A stretch of DNA of 64,000 nucleotides, taken from assembly GCA_002633005.1 (NCBI GenBank), contig NMRA01000318.1, positions 137,452-201,451 on the forward strand, given 5' to 3'. The notes beneath the pieces were generated by a model. It was given only the letters and a program-made list of their open reading frames with translations. It searched no databases and had not been told where the DNA came from. Numbering within the stretch: the first letter of the stretch is position 1; every line of letters starts with the position of its first letter. The position numbers were made by a program, and so were the translations under genes. This stretch comes from Phoronis australis. Its lineage: Eukaryota; Phoronida; Phoronidae. Below, in pieces: positions 59,499 to 64,000 of the stretch.

Positions 59499-62043
59499 GA
59501 CAATGTCAAAAGCTTGTTAGGAAAAGAAAGTATGATTTGCCTCCATTTGTCGATGGAGTGTCGGCCGCAGGTTAAGACCAGAGCACACGATAATATTTTT
59601 GATTGGGATTTCTGACCATTTTTTGTTGGCGACAATAAATTGTTGCGCACACGGAACTGTTTTTGTCGTGACCGAGGCGCTTCGTAGCGGCTTCGTGCAT
59701 CGTTATCGAAATTATCAACATGTCATAAACAACAATTTGTCTTTCAGTGTGAAGTTGTGATGGCAAAAGATTCACGTTCGCTTAAATGGCTGCCGAGAAC
59801 ACCACTAAATGTTAGCACTAGACCCGCTGCTGAGGATACACAGAGAGAAGTGTAGCTTTAAATAAGGGGTTCATAATTGACAGTTAATGCTATGAGACAC
59901 CTGAATCACAGTCATGAGTCGTGAAAAGTAGTAGCACTCAGTGGTTTCTCATTAGCCCTATATGTATCTACTGTGTATCTACTAAAATATTGTTAGTGAA
60001 CCTCGTTTGTCAGCTTGCTTAAACATTATTACTACTAGGATCAAGAACGTCATATTACGGCATGTTCAGCTCAGACTCTAACTCGCTGCCACGCTCCAGC
60101 TTATGTATTTTTGTCGTATCTGAAATTATATTTGTTGATTTCAACTTCCGTTACGAGACAACAAAGCGTTACAAGACGTCTTTCGATAAAAAAAATATTT
60201 TGTATTCCCACAGGTCCTTGAACCTTTCTGTTCCTCGTTTCCACCACTTGCACCCGAACACTGTGTAATAAACCATAAAGGTTGGGCACTAAAAATCGAT
60301 CTACTCAGAATTTCCTTCTCAAGTATTCATGGAACTCTACGAAATCCGTATCGAACATATGTTTGAATATTTTTCGTCACTTGATCACATCAAATTGTCT
60401 TCGAGTGGTGACTAAGTGGCCACAAAAATCTCAAAAGAAACATCAAGCTCACAAATTCAGTGAAGCCATTTTGTGATTTCATGGCAGACAATCTTTGCGT
60501 ACATCCGGGTTTTTGACAGATGCTTCCGAAGTAATTCCGAAAGTTAGTGTCCGCAAATCTCTTTCCACGCACAAACTAAACAAAGATTATGTCAGATATC
60601 GTTTTGAAATCGCCTATCAGTGCTACACAAACATTTGTGCCTAAACACAAAAACATAATCGTTTCTTTGTTTTACTGCCGAAAAGAAGTTACCGTCTGCG
60701 CGTGTAATACTGGATAGATTTCCGTAATAACGTTAGGACCTATGCTCTAGAACTTCGATAAAAAGCAAGACTTCGAGAGATTATGTGAGACTTTGCTCTT
60801 TTCTTTAAATGAGAACATGTGACTTTGACTAGATTTTCTAGCCCCGAGACAACTACTAAACTCTACCCTGACTGATTTCAGTCGCACGGCTTGCGTTTAT
60901 GGCACTTCCGAGAGGCGATTTCCCGCGATAATGAACGTGCAGCATATGCGCTGACGAATGACTTCGGGGTGTGACGTAGGTCACATAAAGTGCCTCTTGA
61001 CTGAAAGGTTTGGACGCTTGGCTCTGACTCGTTGAAGTCTCGGTGTCGGCAAAACTATCTACATATACATCTGACTTAAAGCTGACGCAAAAGTTATGTC
61101 CGCCATCGACAAAATAGCGGCCTTGACTTGAGAGTTTTGCGACGATGAATGCATCGGAGCTGTACGTACTACCAACCTGCCGAAGGCATACACGAAGATT
61201 TTAGTTGGAGGTGAGACGGTTTAAATCCAGGGTTCTGACTCTGCAAAATTGACGGTGTCCTACCTCTGTGTGTTTTTTGTGTGGTTGAGTCATTGGATGC
61301 TGCGTGTGCCTTTGCATATTATCTGAAAACTAGCGATTTTTTCTTCAAACTTTCTTGAATCGGCATTCCCGAAGCGATCTTACACCGGTGATAAAAATAG
61401 TATCGTGAGTTCTGGCTTTTAAAGAGGGCTACTAAACTGCTTCTACTTCAAGTAAAAATAAGCCACGCAACTAATTAGACGACTTCATTGGTTGTTCTCA
61501 GTCTGGACAAAAGTGCAACCGGTGTATTGATCTAAGAATTCTCTAAATGAAGGGTTATGTCGTCATCTACAATGAATTTACATTAGTTCTTAACTTGTGA
61601 TTTGTATTGATTTCTCACTAAAAGATTTTGTGGTTCCCGAATGTTAGATAATAATTCTTCAAAGTGTAATCAAAATGAGGGGCAAGGTAGCCTTGGTGCA
61701 AAGCTGTATTAATATACGTTAGTCTTCATACAGTTTGCTGGCTGGCTAAGGGCAAGGTGGAGTTTGGATTTTGAAAGTTGCGTGAACTATTGCTACATTA
61801 AGTGGCGAAAGATATGGGGTATATTGTTATGTTATCTCCGAATTATTATCGAATTGTCCACCAAGAGATGAAAAGGTTAAAGACGAAGACGCCAGGCTAG
61901 GATGATAAAAAGTTTCATGACGTTTTTCAAAAGCTTTAATTTGTCGAACATAAACTTTTGTTTCTGATTCCCGATTAGTGACTCGGGACCGGAAGTTGGG
62001 AAATTGTGGTTGCACTACATTATTTGCTTTGATCTTTTTCAAG
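59499..62043. other. Unassigned region
   Basis: Nothing nameable. Short frames on both strands only. The last 60 bp contain an ETS-type site upstream of the candidate first exon at 62044. Confidence 0.4.
61988..61996 (+). promoter_or_regulatory. ETS-type site (ACCGGAAGT)
   Basis: ACCGGAAGT is the full-strength ETS/GABP core often found just upstream of TATA-less animal start sites. It lies 48 bp before the ATG at 62044. Motif match only. Confidence 0.3.
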
Positions 62044-62103
62044 ATGACCAGTTTCGCCTGGTTCAGAGCAGAGGGGTTAGTTAAGCTTCGACGAATGCGG
62101 GAA
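62044..62103 (+). CDS. Possible first coding exon of an unidentified gene
   Basis: ATG at 62044 (context CAAGATGA) opens 20 codons, MTSFAWFRAEGLVKLRRMRE, ending exactly at a consensus donor GTAAGT (62104). An ETS-type site lies just upstream. The amphipathic, basic sequence looks like a protein N terminus, but no family is recognised. A phase-0 acceptor at about 62749 is followed by a short basic frame, which is only a weak candidate for exon 2. Confidence 0.3.
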
Positions 62104-64000
62104 GTAAGTGAATTAGTAGCTTACAGAAACAAGCTGGTAAGACGGGGTTTCAGAAGTTTTGTGTCTTGCCTTTAGTTACTTCGACTGATAAATATTTGTC
62201 AAGTTAAGCATTAGACACTCGTTTAACCTACGTTTTGTTCTCAGCCGGATTGAAAGCATACGTAATCACCAATATGAAGATATTGTAAAACAAACTAACG
62301 TTTATTTTATATGAAATGTTGGAGTTACTGGGCGAGTAAGCTATTATAGGTAGTAGCAAACTTTATTAGAATTTCCCAAGCAGCCAATATGAATTCATAA
62401 TGGACATTTTATTGGTACCATTGGCTACGAATCGACTGTACTGGCTTCTATACAGTAACGCATGTATATCATTGTATACGCTGTCAAAGTCTGTCTGGAA
62501 AGAGAAATGTATGTACGCATACGCCCACATGTTGCTCGGCTTTGACTGGATTGGGCTGTAGGCCTATGTGATCTAGAAGATTTGAGTTGACAGGAAGCAT
62601 AGTGCGCATGCTTGCTATCATTAAACTGAAGGATGTGGGATATTTTTTCTTCGTCTTTACATAAATGTTTGTGTAGAATCTTAGGGGAGCTAGTGGTCGT
62701 CGATTGGTTTCTCATTCGTTTTTTATGATCTATAAAAATATCCTGTTTAGAAGAAGCGCCAGGGGATATTGAAAACGCGAATGTGCATGCTGTCGCAATG
62801 GAAACACAGGTGTTTGAATATAATCGTTGGTGTGATCATTTTGTGCATGAGATGTTTCAACAAATAGACATTTTAGATGTAAATCGATTTTTTAAGATCA
62901 AAAGCTTTCACGAATTTATTGGATGAGTGACTTTAAATGACTGCCTTATTTAATTTCTCTTTTGGATAGCCGTCAAAGACGTTCCTCGTTGTCATCTCTC
63001 AGCTTAACTATTTCTTCAATTAGTCTACCTTTTGTTCCCTGTAGAGCAAGTCAAATAGAAGGTAATGTGTAGTTCCTCTAATGTGAGACTTGGATGCAAG
63101 CATGTTTTATGTAAGCCTGGCGTTGGCTTATTACTGGCGTTAACTACAAGCTAGTGGACATCAAAGTATCGACTATCAATCAGAAAAATTGGTATTGAGT
63201 GTGTGAAACATTTCTTTGGTTGCTAGAGTTGCTCTGTAGATTTGCCTCCACGATCGAGATCGAAATCACTTACAGCACGTTGAAATTTTGTAAGACGGGA
63301 CTGCGCGTGCACATCCCGGGCTCACAACTACAATGCATTTTGTAGTGACACGTATTTATTTGCTGGTGTATGGAAAGGGGCTAGACACTTGCAACCAGAA
63401 ATTTGGCTTACGCAACTGAACTTGAACGTCAAATAGTAGTTTTAGTACTACAATTCAGCATGTCAGCTTCGTCGTCTGATCACTTCAGCGGAATTAGCCA
63501 ACGCTAGCAAGGTATCGAGTTTACTCGCGAAGCACTCGCTTTTTACTCGTGTGATTGTCCGTGGTCTTGAAAGATCTCGCTCCACGAACGCACCCTTGTT
63601 TTGTCTAATTGATTTTCCGTTTTTCTGAAGAAACAAAATCTGAAATAAGGCGATTTATCACTTTCCGCATTTGTACTATGTTTGGGATGGAGGTCCTTAG
63701 GCGATGTTTTGGTCTGTGGAATCGTCTCAAACTTGCTTGATGGTAGTTGAGCCCACGGGAGTGCGTGTATTCTCCCTTTAAAGGCTGTTGTATGTATATA
63801 GGCCTGTGTAATGTGATAATGTCGAGTTGTTGTGCATTATTTCACGTTCGACGCCTTTTCTTTATAGAACACACATGTATAGCCAGCATTTCGCTTTTGC
63901 GTTGTGATTTTTGTGAAGTACTATTTAAGTAAAGAATCAATTTAAATTATCGTTATTTAAAAAATTCCTGTCTGTCGCGGTAACCTTCTTGGTATTGTTG
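62104..64000. other. Unassigned region at the window end
   Basis: No exon that I can support. If the 62044 exon is real, this would be its first intron. Confidence 0.4.

Overview
This is a stretch of animal nuclear genome. It is AT-rich, the genes are split into small exons (about 60-280 nt) by long introns, splice sites are GT-AG with one GC-AG exception, and repeats are dense. Three conserved protein-coding genes can be reconstructed exon by exon, and all three families are found across animals. I suspect a marine invertebrate from the mix of short inverted-repeat elements and tRNA-type SINEs, but nothing in the window fixes the taxon.

Layout. 1-2182: repeats. 2183-10202, minus strand: TSR3, the 18S rRNA aminocarboxypropyltransferase, 7 exons and 381 residues with a strongly acidic tail. 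10203-14383: foldback elements, a 0.5-kb tandem duplication, and a compact E-box/CRE promoter just before the next gene. 14384-28244, plus strand: an ADAP/centaurin-alpha gene (ArfGAP plus two PH domains), 9 exons and about 367 residues. 28245-31643: the convergent 3' ends. 31644-35457, minus strand: NAT9, a GNAT-family acetyltransferase, 5 exons seen; the exon with the first ~25 codons was not found. 35458-64000: mostly repeats and unassigned sequence, with several weak coding candidates (a 146-codon ORF at 59058-59498, a possible terminal exon at 56989-57218, a possible first exon at 62044-62103, a minus-strand exon near 42242-42462).

TSR3 and ADAP diverge (4.2 kb apart); ADAP and NAT9 converge. 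The three genes work in unrelated processes (ribosome maturation, Arf6/phosphoinositide signalling, protein acetylation), so this is neighbourhood rather than an operon-like unit.

The most unusual structure is shared by two genes. In NAT9 exon 4 and ADAP exon 7 a tandem minisatellite (42-bp and 62-bp units) begins inside the 3' end of the exon and runs into the intron, so the exon end and its 5' splice site have been copied several times. ADAP also has a GC-AG intron and a pair of in-frame 3' splice sites 12 nt apart that changes the spacing of its zinc finger. Among the repeats are a foldback element with a perfect 9-bp target duplication, a 0.95-kb element with roughly 330-bp inverted arms around a small ORF, a TTAA-flanked element carrying a tRNA-like B box, and a repeat family carrying many CTCF-like core motifs. 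All domain and family assignments come from recognising the translated sequence; no database search was run.
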